From Gammaproteobacteria bacterium (GTDB taxonomy: Bacteria > Pseudomonadota > Gammaproteobacteria > QZLD01): 36,396 nucleotides of DNA. How positions within the stretch are numbered: the first letter of the stretch is position 1; each line of letters begins with the position of its first letter. The translations under genes were made by a program, and so were the position numbers. The stretch covers positions 1 to 36,396 of the forward strand of contig QZLE01000145.1 in the NCBI GenBank assembly GCA_004796365.1, read 5' to 3'. Below are positions 7,372 through 15,735 of the stretch, one piece after another. The notes beneath the pieces are model-generated. The model worked only from the letters and a program-made list of their open reading frames with translations. It did no database searches and was not told the origin of the DNA.

Positions 7372-10326
7372 ATGAAAACACAAATTTCACGAAACAGTTA
7401 TCAGGAAGAGAAACAATATAGCGGTATTTATCAGCAGCAGGGAAGAATGCTTACCGACGCAGATTGGAATGAGTTTGTTGATATCGTTAATGGTAGGTTG
7501 AACCAACTAGCACAGGCGGTCATTGGCACAGGCACCCCAAAAGATGGTGGTTTGAGAATAGCCTCTCAGGGAACAAGCTATAAGCTGCAACCGGGAACAA
7601 TCACTGTCAATGGTGAAGTAGCAGATTTAAGATCACCAGATGGGGATAATGAGCCTTTTGCTTTTGAAAAGCAGATAGATCTTCCTGGATTAGATAAGCT
7701 TCCAAATAAAAGTGTAAATATCTATGCCGATATTTGGGATAGACCTGTCATGAGTCTAGAAGATGAAGATCTTTTAGATCCAGCATTATTCGGTGCAGAT
7801 ACATGTACAAGAACGCAAAGAATGGTGCAGATCAAGTGTTCTAAGTTATCGGATGATCCTCAGTCTACTGCTATTAACCCAACTTGTGGAAATGCAAAGC
7901 TACAACTTAAAAACAGAACTGTTGATGTTGAGGGTGACTCTTTTGATGTTGATACACTGGCAACCAGTTCAGTGCAAAAGTCAGGAAATTATATTTTTCG
8001 ACTTGAAGTGCATGATATAAAAGGCACGCCAACTAATCCCACAGAAATCACATTTAAATGGTCTTGTGAGAATGGGGCAGAGGCTTATCAGATTTTAGAT
8101 GAAGATAAGAATGAAATTCCAGTACCTCAGGATTTTGAGACAGGTGATTGGGTATTTGAACACTTTAACGATACATGCGAAAAGCACTTGGGTGTTCACC
8201 TGGAAAGTACAGCAAAGCTTGATTTACAACGGGGTGATTTGAAAACCAAGGTTGAAGCCGACTCTGCCAAAAGGTTTACCTATGTAAGGCGTTGGGATGG
8301 TTGTTGTACGTTGGTAAAAGCAGGAAGTAGTTGGGCAATTAAAACTAATGATTACCCTGCAAAAGATAGATTCGCACCACTTAAAAAGAACAGTAATAAA
8401 AGTCATGGTAGTGTTAATATCGCAGCTAATAAAGCTACATTGCACCTACAAGATCATGAGATGCAAATTGAGCTTAAAAACAAAGTATTTGTCGTAGGCG
8501 ATTATTGGCAAGTTGTGGTCAGGGATGGGTATGATGGAGGCATAATTCTTACTGATAGTGAAGATGGAATAGCCCCTCAAGGTATAGAACATAACTATCT
8601 ACTGATCGCTTCTATTGCAAGTAATGGAAAGATTAAGTCTCTTACTGATGAACAAAAAAGGCAGCTTAACTTTCCGAGTCTATCTAACATTCAAGCTCGT
8701 GATATCGCAATTGAAAATTTATCAGCCGATATCTTTGGAAGTTCCAACAATGTTCAAGAAGCTTTGGAAGGCATACAGGAAACAGTAGTTGATATAAAAC
8801 AGGATATCGAAGCTCTGCATGCGGACAAGATACCGCTACAAAGACCGGATAATGGCCTAACTGGAGTACTTGCTCCAGCAGCAATCAAATCAGTGCAAGA
8901 TGCCTTAATTGCAATCAACAATAAGCCTTCTGGCGGTGGTACCGATTTTCTTTTAACCGTTGGTAAAGGTGGCCAGTATCAAACTATAAGAGATGCACTT
9001 AGAGATAATCTAAACGAAAAGTGTATCTGGATATGCTTGCAGCCAGGTGTGCACAAGGTACCGCAAAATCTAAAGGCAGACGGCTATACCAGTTTGCGTC
9101 TATCCGGTAGTTCTTCCGCTGCAGTTACAGTGGAGATGGCAGCTGCCAAGAATGATTTTGAAGCTGATGAGTTGATTTTTGAGAACATCACTTTCAAATT
9201 AAAAGGCACTTCACAAATATTTATGGAAGGGATGAAGATTACTGCGCAAGGTTGTTTATTCTCCAGAACAAGTTCTTCAGCCGCTGCGAAGCCGATGGTT
9301 GTAGTTGGAACAGCTAAGAATGAAACCCAATTATTCTGGGAAAACAACACAATGACATCTAGTTGGACGGAGGTTGCCGCAACTCCGGCGATATTTAGTG
9401 CCGGTGTAAGGGTGAGTGGAAGAAACGTACATGCAATAGCTGGAGATATCGATGATCTGCTTAAAATTGATTATGCAGATGAGTCAGCAGAATATAAAAA
9501 GAAGCTGTCAGCAGTGGTAAAAAAAATTGCAGATATGCCAGCGGATACCAGAACCAAATGGGTTAGATATACAACAGCATCTGCTGTCAATAATCTTCCT
9601 GAGTTGGTTGATGCCTACGAGGTAAGTCATATTGCGCCTGAGGCCAGCGCGAGCATGTTAACGGCAAATAACTTTAGAATTCGCCGCTCAAGGGTATCTC
9701 CGTTAAATAACTTTAAGGCTTTCATGACCAGTGTTGGCAATGCTTCAGCTTCCGAAGCGGTCTTAAAAGCATCGCTGGATAGAGCGATTCGTTCAGTTAA
9801 AACCAAAAAATTTGGTGCCTGCCTTGGCCTGTTTAACAATTACGTAGGTGGAACAATTAGTTCCTCTGATATTAATGGAGATATCTGGTTTAATTCAGAA
9901 ACATCGCGTGCGATCAATATCCTAAGTAGAAAGAAATTGTTAAAAGCGCGCCAAACCATGAAACAATATCTAAGTGGTGGTGCCGATCTTAATATAACCA
10001 ACTGTAAGGTTATTAACCTTAAAGGGATGGTGTCCTCATTATCGGTTCCAGCGAGTGGCGTCATAAAACAGTACCTGCCTGCATTTGACTGCCTTGCCCT
10101 TACAGACAATGTGATTCATGAAGAAGATAATGCGTTAATGGCCCAGTATCTAACCATGAGTGGGAATAAATTTAGCACTGCAGGAACAGCTGAAGAGATC
10201 GCGCTGGTTCCTATCGTTGGTAATGGGATTTTTACCGGTAATATGGCACAGAGCCCTTATGCGGTGATTAGTAAGAAGTTGATTAAGGGTTTGAAGGAAG
10301 CAGCTAACTTTTTGGTGTTTAAGTAG
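7372..10326 (+). CDS. DUF6519-like protein with C-terminal pectate-lyase-like beta-helix region; putative eCIS baseplate/fibre component
   Basis: N-term 'RNSYQEEKQYSGIYQQQGRMLTDADWNEFVDIVNGRLNQLAQAVIGTG' matches DUF6519-type N-termini; 'LLTVGKGGQYQTIRDAL...CIWICLQPGVHKV' resembles the start of right-handed beta-helix domains; position 3' of baseplate genes. Confidence 0.72.
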   Translation: MKTQISRNSYQEEKQYSGIYQQQGRMLTDADWNEFVDIVNGRLNQLAQAVIGTGTPKDGGLRIASQGTSYKLQPGTITVNGEVADLRSPDGDNEPFAFEKQIDLPGLDKLPNKSVNIYADIWDRPVMSLEDEDLLDPALFGADTCTRTQRMVQIKCSKLSDDPQSTAINPTCGNAKLQLKNRTVDVEGDSFDVDTLATSSVQKSGNYIFRLEVHDIKGTPTNPTEITFKWSCENGAEAYQILDEDKNEIPVPQDFETGDWVFEHFNDTCEKHLGVHLESTAKLDLQRGDLKTKVEADSAKRFTYVRRWDGCCTLVKAGSSWAIKTNDYPAKDRFAPLKKNSNKSHGSVNIAANKATLHLQDHEMQIELKNKVFVVGDYWQVVVRDGYDGGIILTDSEDGIAPQGIEHNYLLIASIASNGKIKSLTDEQKRQLNFPSLSNIQARDIAIENLSADIFGSSNNVQEALEGIQETVVDIKQDIEALHADKIPLQRPDNGLTGVLAPAAIKSVQDALIAINNKPSGGGTDFLLTVGKGGQYQTIRDALRDNLNEKCIWICLQPGVHKVPQNLKADGYTSLRLSGSSSAAVTVEMAAAKNDFEADELIFENITFKLKGTSQIFMEGMKITAQGCLFSRTSSSAAAKPMVVVGTAKNETQLFWENNTMTSSWTEVAATPAIFSAGVRVSGRNVHAIAGDIDDLLKIDYADESAEYKKKLSAVVKKIADMPADTRTKWVRYTTASAVNNLPELVDAYEVSHIAPEASASMLTANNFRIRRSRVSPLNNFKAFMTSVGNASASEAVLKASLDRAIRSVKTKKFGACLGLFNNYVGGTISSSDINGDIWFNSETSRAINILSRKKLLKARQTMKQYLSGGADLNITNCKVINLKGMVSSLSVPASGVIKQYLPAFDCLALTDNVIHEEDNALMAQYLTMSGNKFSTAGTAEEIALVPIVGNGIFTGNMAQSPYAVISKKLIKGLKEAANFLVFK

Positions 10327-10336
10327 GTTTTTTATA

Positions 10337-12625
10337 ATGAAAAAACGCGAAGCAGAAAAATCTGAATCATCGTCGCAATGTCCTGAAGCCATTTGTCAGG
10401 AAGTAAATGGAGTAAACAGGCAGCAACAGATAAAAAACATTCTCTATGCATCATCAGCAAAAGGGAAGCTTAAGTTTGGTTCTAGTGGTGATGCTTCGGA
10501 AAAGCAAGCAGATTCTGCAGCTGCAGGTTTCGCGAATGGAGATAAAACAGCGCCATATAAGACAACATCTGTAAACAATTCTGCGACAACAGATTTAGGG
10601 ATCTCAGAAAAGGGATCGGCGTTGCCAAATCAGCAAAAGCAACAGTACGAGTCCTATTTTGGCCAATCATTATCCAATGTCAAAATTCATACCGATAGTG
10701 AATCTGCGTACGCTGCCGATGCGGTAAATGCAAAGGCATTTACTCTTGGAAATAATATTTACTTTGGGCAAGGGCAATACTCGCCCAATACTCAGCACGG
10801 ACAAGAAATTCTAACTCATGAAATTGCTCATACTATGCAGACAGATTCGGGTAATACTTTACGTAAGTGGGGAGCCAGAGAGCATCGGCGCTATGGAAAT
10901 ATAGCTGGTCAGAAGTTAGTTGATAATAAAAAGAAATTTCTAGAAGGATTATCGAAAGTTAATGCATCAGCAAAACCAGCGCATTCTGGGTTAGCCTATG
11001 GTGACAGTTATTCAATTAGAATGCGGCACGAAATTGATACTGTAGATGAACATGGGACACCAACCACAGAAATTCGTCCAACTGATAGAAGCCTGGGCTG
11101 GGCCTCAGAAAATGCAGGGGATCATAGTAGTAGCGCCGAATATCTCGATAAAAATAAGTATGGAGCACCAGCAGGCTTTACCGCAATGATTTCTCCGTAT
11201 GTAGCCTTGGCGCGATCAAACTGGAATCATTTTTTCCCGCTTGCTGAGAAGGAGTGGGATGTTAATCATAAGACAGCAAAAGGTTATGCAATTGCTGCAA
11301 AACGGGAATTAACACAGGGTAAATTCAGCAAGGCAGAAGAGTCGATGCATAAGGCTTTAACCACCGAAGCATTTGCACTTCATTTTTTACAAGACAGCTT
11401 TGCATCTGGACATCAATATCCTCGTGCCTTTGACCGTGTATTTGATGGCTCATCTGGTAGACCGCAAACATATCACGATATTTTATGTGATGTTGAAAGC
11501 GGAATAAATATGCGCTATAGCCGTAACACCTCGCACAAGTTTCGTGGCGATAACACAGGTACAGATAAGGATGCAGAGATTGTTGGGGGCGAAACGTACA
11601 ATTCTATAGCTGAAATTTATTGTGAAGCTACAGGAACATCAATGTCGGATGTGGGAGCAAAGGACCCAAAGGTTAACCCTGGTCCAGATATTCCAAAAAT
11701 CATGAAGGATCCGGTAGCTGGACCAATTTGGTATGCAATGGAAACGGACATAAAAAAATTTACCAGTGGAAAAGTAAAAAATGAAACAGTCACAACAACA
11801 TCAGGAAAAGTGACTGCCACCCAGGCCGAGATAATGAATGCGTGGAGGGCAGCGCATACTGATGATAAAGGCAAGGAACTAACGACTGATCAAACCCTGG
11901 CCCTTGGTAAAGATAATAATCCAGAGACGCGCAAATTTTATGAAGCGATCTTGCACGATCCTGGCTTTCTTAAAAGCAATACAGATGAAGCAATAATAAA
12001 GTTCTTGCTAAATGATAAAGGTCAATATGAAGTAAGTAAGATACTTAAACTAAACTTGCCTGTAAGTACAACCAAACATGTCCTCAAGTTATTACTAAAT
12101 AACCCTAATGATACGTGGGATGGTGCTTGTGTTGGTGAGGATGAGGTTGCTGTTATTGCAATTCTGTATTATCAGACAAATGATAGATTCCGAAAAATAG
12201 TTTCCGAATTGGGTATGGATATATTTGATAATTCAATTCAAGGTGAAAATTGGGATGTATTTCTTTATATGTGTACCCTAAAATGCAGTAGTTCGAATAA
12301 TATCGGAGCCGACTGGATTGCCAAAAACAAAGAAGATGACGCAGCGCGTTGGTTAACAAGAATCAGAAGTTGGCGTGGTATTGCAACAGAGCCAGTTCCG
12401 TATAGAAATGTTTCCAGAAAAGGGTGGGTGGGGATCATTCGTGCATTACTATCTGGCAGCTGTGGAGATGATGATGAGGATTCAATAGTTTATATAGTTC
12501 GAAATATGGTAAAGGCAGGTGACGGAGCGTATTTAGCCTCAAAAATTTCTAAAGATGAAATGGATTCAGGGGTTGACTGGGGACAGTGGGATACGATAAA
12601 AGCGTTAATGAGTAATTATTGGTAA
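10337..12625 (+). CDS. DUF4157 (eCIS core domain) protein with a C-terminal zinc phospholipase C / P1-nuclease-like domain; candidate eCIS effector
   Basis: DUF4157: 'FGQSLSNVKIHTDSESAYAADAVNAKAFTLGNNIYFGQGQYSPNTQHGQEILTHEIAHTMQ' with HEIAH at 10817-10831. Downstream 'NWNHFFPLAEKEW...H..A..YAIAAKREL...AFALHFLQDSFASGHQ' (H349-x3-D353-x5-H359) resembles the zinc-PLC/P1 nuclease metal-ligand pattern. Confidence 0.8.
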   Translation: MKKREAEKSESSSQCPEAICQEVNGVNRQQQIKNILYASSAKGKLKFGSSGDASEKQADSAAAGFANGDKTAPYKTTSVNNSATTDLGISEKGSALPNQQKQQYESYFGQSLSNVKIHTDSESAYAADAVNAKAFTLGNNIYFGQGQYSPNTQHGQEILTHEIAHTMQTDSGNTLRKWGAREHRRYGNIAGQKLVDNKKKFLEGLSKVNASAKPAHSGLAYGDSYSIRMRHEIDTVDEHGTPTTEIRPTDRSLGWASENAGDHSSSAEYLDKNKYGAPAGFTAMISPYVALARSNWNHFFPLAEKEWDVNHKTAKGYAIAAKRELTQGKFSKAEESMHKALTTEAFALHFLQDSFASGHQYPRAFDRVFDGSSGRPQTYHDILCDVESGINMRYSRNTSHKFRGDNTGTDKDAEIVGGETYNSIAEIYCEATGTSMSDVGAKDPKVNPGPDIPKIMKDPVAGPIWYAMETDIKKFTSGKVKNETVTTTSGKVTATQAEIMNAWRAAHTDDKGKELTTDQTLALGKDNNPETRKFYEAILHDPGFLKSNTDEAIIKFLLNDKGQYEVSKILKLNLPVSTTKHVLKLLLNNPNDTWDGACVGEDEVAVIAILYYQTNDRFRKIVSELGMDIFDNSIQGENWDVFLYMCTLKCSSSNNIGADWIAKNKEDDAARWLTRIRSWRGIATEPVPYRNVSRKGWVGIIRALLSGSCGDDDEDSIVYIVRNMVKAGDGAYLASKISKDEMDSGVDWGQWDTIKALMSNYW

Positions 12626-12652
12626 CGTTTCTATTGTAAGTAAGGATATTTG

Positions 12653-13333
12653 ATGAAGCAATACAGTTTTGAAAAAGCTAATAGATCTTCTAGGCGCAAT
12701 CCTGAAGAGGCAAAAACAGACCTTCCGATTATGAAGCATAACCTTGGTATAAGTATTGATGATGAAAGGTTTGATGAGGATTTGTTGGATTTAATAACCC
12801 AGGTGCATTTAAATATTTTGTGGTACCAGAACAAAATTACCAAAGAGACAAAAAAAAGGCGCTTCTTCTTTTTTGCAAGTGCGTTTTTATTACTATTGCT
12901 CCCAATAGCAGTATTTTTTCTTGCTACTTTTAACGGCAAGGCCGAATCTACAACTATAGCTACTCAGATAACAGCTCTTTTAGCTGGACTAATTGCTTTT
13001 CAAAATGTTGTAAGAACATGGATGGATGTCAGAAGTGGTGTTGGAATTTTTCATGAGGCCGCATCAAAATTAAAGAAACAACTCTTTAGCTTTGAGCATG
13101 AGTGGAGTAATCAGTTTAAACGAATATCTGGCCCCGATGAAATAAATGACCAGTTTATTAAAGAGTTTCGGTCGGCGATAAAAAACAATATTCAAACAGC
13201 AATAGATACTGAAAATGAAGAAAGGGCGCGCTTTTTCGAAAAGAGCACTTCTTTTCCTGATATAAAAGTAGGCTCTTCATTAGCAGATGCAACTAAGACT
13301 GCTTCAGGTGTTAAGAGGAATCTTGGCTTATAG
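12653..13333 (+). CDS. SLATT/DUF4231-like two-TM membrane protein
   Basis: ATG at 12653 is better than the TTG at 12650 (AAGGA upstream). Two hydrophobic helices (FFFFASAFLLLLLPIAVFFLATF; IATQITALLAGLIAFQNVV) followed by 'RTWMDVRSGVGIFHEAASKLKKQLFSFEHEW', like the W...E.LK helix of SLATT/DUF4231 proteins. Confidence 0.6.
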   Translation: MKQYSFEKANRSSRRNPEEAKTDLPIMKHNLGISIDDERFDEDLLDLITQVHLNILWYQNKITKETKKRRFFFFASAFLLLLLPIAVFFLATFNGKAESTTIATQITALLAGLIAFQNVVRTWMDVRSGVGIFHEAASKLKKQLFSFEHEWSNQFKRISGPDEINDQFIKEFRSAIKNNIQTAIDTENEERARFFEKSTSFPDIKVGSSLADATKTASGVKRNLGL

Positions 13334-13442
13334 TTTGAATAAAATATTAATACTCTGAGCATTATCTTGGATTACTCATTGCTTAGCCGAGTCTCTTGAC
13401 TGATTTTTTCTTCAATCAATCAATTATAAACAAGAATGAAAA

Positions 13443-15557
13443 ATGGGTGATTCAAAACAAAAAACAACTGAAACAGAAACTGCGCATGCAGTAAATGTTG
13501 CTGAAGAGCCTATTGCCAGCCAAAAAGAGCGAAGAGAAAATGTAAAAGGAATACTCTATGGAAGGCAGTTTTCTGGGAAGCTTGGTTCTGCTGATGATCC
13601 TTTAGAATCTAAAGCTGATAGCATTGCAAACAGAATCTTATCGGAGCCGATAGAGCGTGGCTTCCGTTTTGGCCATAATGGTACAATTAATAGTAATCGT
13701 CGCCATCTTTCATCAGTAGAGAAGGCTTTTTTTGAGCCAAAATTCGGTACTGACCTATCAGGTGTAAAGCTAAACTATTCATTTGAGTCATCAAAGTTTG
13801 CAAAGGGGATTAATGCTCGGGCATTTACTCACGGTTCTGAAATCCATTTTTCTAGTGCAGATATCGATACCCAATCGCCTTCAGGGCTTAGAACTATTGC
13901 GCACGAACTGGCACATGTAGTTCAAAATCGAAACTCACTTCAAGAGAAAAACACAATACGAAGGGAGGTAGAGCACACTGGTAGGGTTGAATATAGTACT
14001 CGTTATAGAAACAGTGAAGGAGAGCTAAGGGACGATGCAGATGAACGGGAATTAGCTGTCCTTGTAAGAGTTTTTTATAACCTGCAAAGAGCTGGTTTAA
14101 TAGATGAATCTGAGCACCTTGGAGATGACTTAAATTATTGTCAGCGTGCTGCTATGGGAACAATTATGGATGAAATGGGGGTTGATAGAGGGATTACAGG
14201 GTGTAGTGTTCCAACTACATATGAAGCTGCGTTAAGGGTATTGGTTACGGATGCAGATGATAACGGAAGGTTTGATGTTAATATTGATGCCCTATATCGT
14301 TCTAGGCTGACCAATTTGCCGCAAAATAGTTGTGTGAATACTGGAGTTATCGAACTGGCATTGAATGCTGAGCTTAACCCTTCAGATGATTGGCTGGATG
14401 ATCAATCTGATGATGCAGATCATTCAAACGATTTTTTTGGACAAAGCACGCAGTTTGTCGATAGATTTGGCAGATTAACCGATGAAGGTGATGCGGTTAG
14501 GGGGCAGGATGAATCTTATGTAATTACTGATGTGGAAAGGTACTATTGGCGTGCTCGCAATAACCTGCGTGGCCTTATAGCTGAAGATCAGTTTGAACAA
14601 ATTGTAACTAATGCTATTGCAGCAGCAAATGATCTGAATAACGCTGGCGGAATGGAACAGGCAGCAAAGATAATGGCTTTTGCCTTTAGAGCCACAGTGA
14701 ATAATATGACCCTAACTGACAGGCTTATTTCAGCTTTAGATCAAAGTCAGCCTTTAGCTCGCATTTTAGATCAGGAAGTTGATATTAGATTATCTTCCTC
14801 TTTACGTTTTGGACTGGATAGCCATGAAGGGATAGATATTGATACAGGTGCAAATACTTTTATAGTCACGTTAGGGCGTTTGGTAGAGCTTATACAAATC
14901 CGTCGTGACTTTGTAAATACTGTAGATGCAGCGGTAGAAGGCGATGTTCAGCTTACTCCAACTCTAAGCAGCATGACCGAATACATGCACCAGTTAGTTA
15001 GAACTGCGTCGCTTGATGATGTTAAAACCGCACTTGGAAATGCCTTATCCAGCCAGTTTGTTCACTCTGGTGATGGTGTTGACTATGATGGTTTTCCTGG
15101 GGAAACACGAAGCAGCAATATGCAAGGTTTATACGATGCATTATCTCAAGATGGCGCTGGAAGATACGTAATTGACTGTGATGGATTTGTTGCGTTTGCC
15201 AGACACTTTCTTGATGCTGGAACCAACAGATTTGGCTTTGTTTTTATGGATCGAAGGACAAGAAGTATTATGTGCCCCAACTGCTATGATGCCTCTACTC
15301 ACGCCATGATGGCTGTTCTCGAACTGCAAAGTCAGCAGGGTTTTATTGTAGACAATGAGAATATACATGGAGAATTCACTTTTGTGAGAGGGTGTAGCGA
15401 TCGAGAATTGATTGACTCTATTGGCGAGGGTTTAAGATCTGCCGGTACAACATCTCCAATGGCAGAGGTATATATGTCTTTAGACCAATCAATATATGAT
15501 GCCGGTGATGACCCAAACAGATGGAATTGGTCATACTGGTCACCAGGTCAGGAATGA
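13443..15557 (+). CDS. DUF4157 (eCIS core domain) protein with a C-terminal putative papain/transglutaminase-like cysteine peptidase domain; candidate eCIS effector
   Basis: DUF4157: 'FFEPKFGTDLSGVKLNYSFESSKFAKGINARAFTHGSEIHFSSADIDTQSPSGLRTIAHELAHVVQ' (HELAH at 13902-13916). C-terminal 'VIDCDGFVAFARHFL...STHAMMAVLELQSQQGFIVDNENI' gives Cys579-His620-Asp637/Asn638. Confidence 0.75.
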   Translation: MGDSKQKTTETETAHAVNVAEEPIASQKERRENVKGILYGRQFSGKLGSADDPLESKADSIANRILSEPIERGFRFGHNGTINSNRRHLSSVEKAFFEPKFGTDLSGVKLNYSFESSKFAKGINARAFTHGSEIHFSSADIDTQSPSGLRTIAHELAHVVQNRNSLQEKNTIRREVEHTGRVEYSTRYRNSEGELRDDADERELAVLVRVFYNLQRAGLIDESEHLGDDLNYCQRAAMGTIMDEMGVDRGITGCSVPTTYEAALRVLVTDADDNGRFDVNIDALYRSRLTNLPQNSCVNTGVIELALNAELNPSDDWLDDQSDDADHSNDFFGQSTQFVDRFGRLTDEGDAVRGQDESYVITDVERYYWRARNNLRGLIAEDQFEQIVTNAIAAANDLNNAGGMEQAAKIMAFAFRATVNNMTLTDRLISALDQSQPLARILDQEVDIRLSSSLRFGLDSHEGIDIDTGANTFIVTLGRLVELIQIRRDFVNTVDAAVEGDVQLTPTLSSMTEYMHQLVRTASLDDVKTALGNALSSQFVHSGDGVDYDGFPGETRSSNMQGLYDALSQDGAGRYVIDCDGFVAFARHFLDAGTNRFGFVFMDRRTRSIMCPNCYDASTHAMMAVLELQSQQGFIVDNENIHGEFTFVRGCSDRELIDSIGEGLRSAGTTSPMAEVYMSLDQSIYDAGDDPNRWNWSYWSPGQE

Positions 15558-15645
15558 AATAAAAACAACAAGTATTCTAATGCGCATAACAAACTGGATA
15601 AAAAGAGATTTTTTTATTGATATGACTCACAAAACAGGTAAAGAA

Positions 15646-15676
15646 TTCTGAATATTAGCCCCAGTTTAATTATAAT
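15646..15676 (+). promoter_or_regulatory. Candidate sigma70 promoter for the hybrid histidine kinase gene
   Basis: TATAAT at 15671-15676 with a weak -35 (TTCTGA, 19-nt spacer) about 60 nt upstream of the ATG at 15736. Confidence 0.28.
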
Positions 15677-15735
15677 AATCCTCATGGTGTGTTCTCAGAC
15701 GAAAAAAAAATATCCTAAAGCATAATAATAATTAT

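Noticed and set aside
1-10326. Prophage or type VI secretion system interpretation of the baseplate genes
   Set aside because: No capsid, terminase, portal, integrase or TssJ/L/M/ClpV-like genes are visible; spike-gp25-J-J-tail I-DUF6519 order followed by DUF4157 proteins fits an eCIS better. Upstream sheath/ATPase genes are outside the window, so this remains an inference.
13390-13432. Possible promoter before the second DUF4157 gene (TTGACT ... TATAAA)
   Set aside because: Spacing between the hexamers is about 23 nt, too long for a sigma70 promoter; not called.
15600-15625. Possible terminator AAAAAGAGATTTTTTT after the second DUF4157 gene
   Set aside because: Only an A/T stem with a 4-nt loop and no GC pairs; not convincing.
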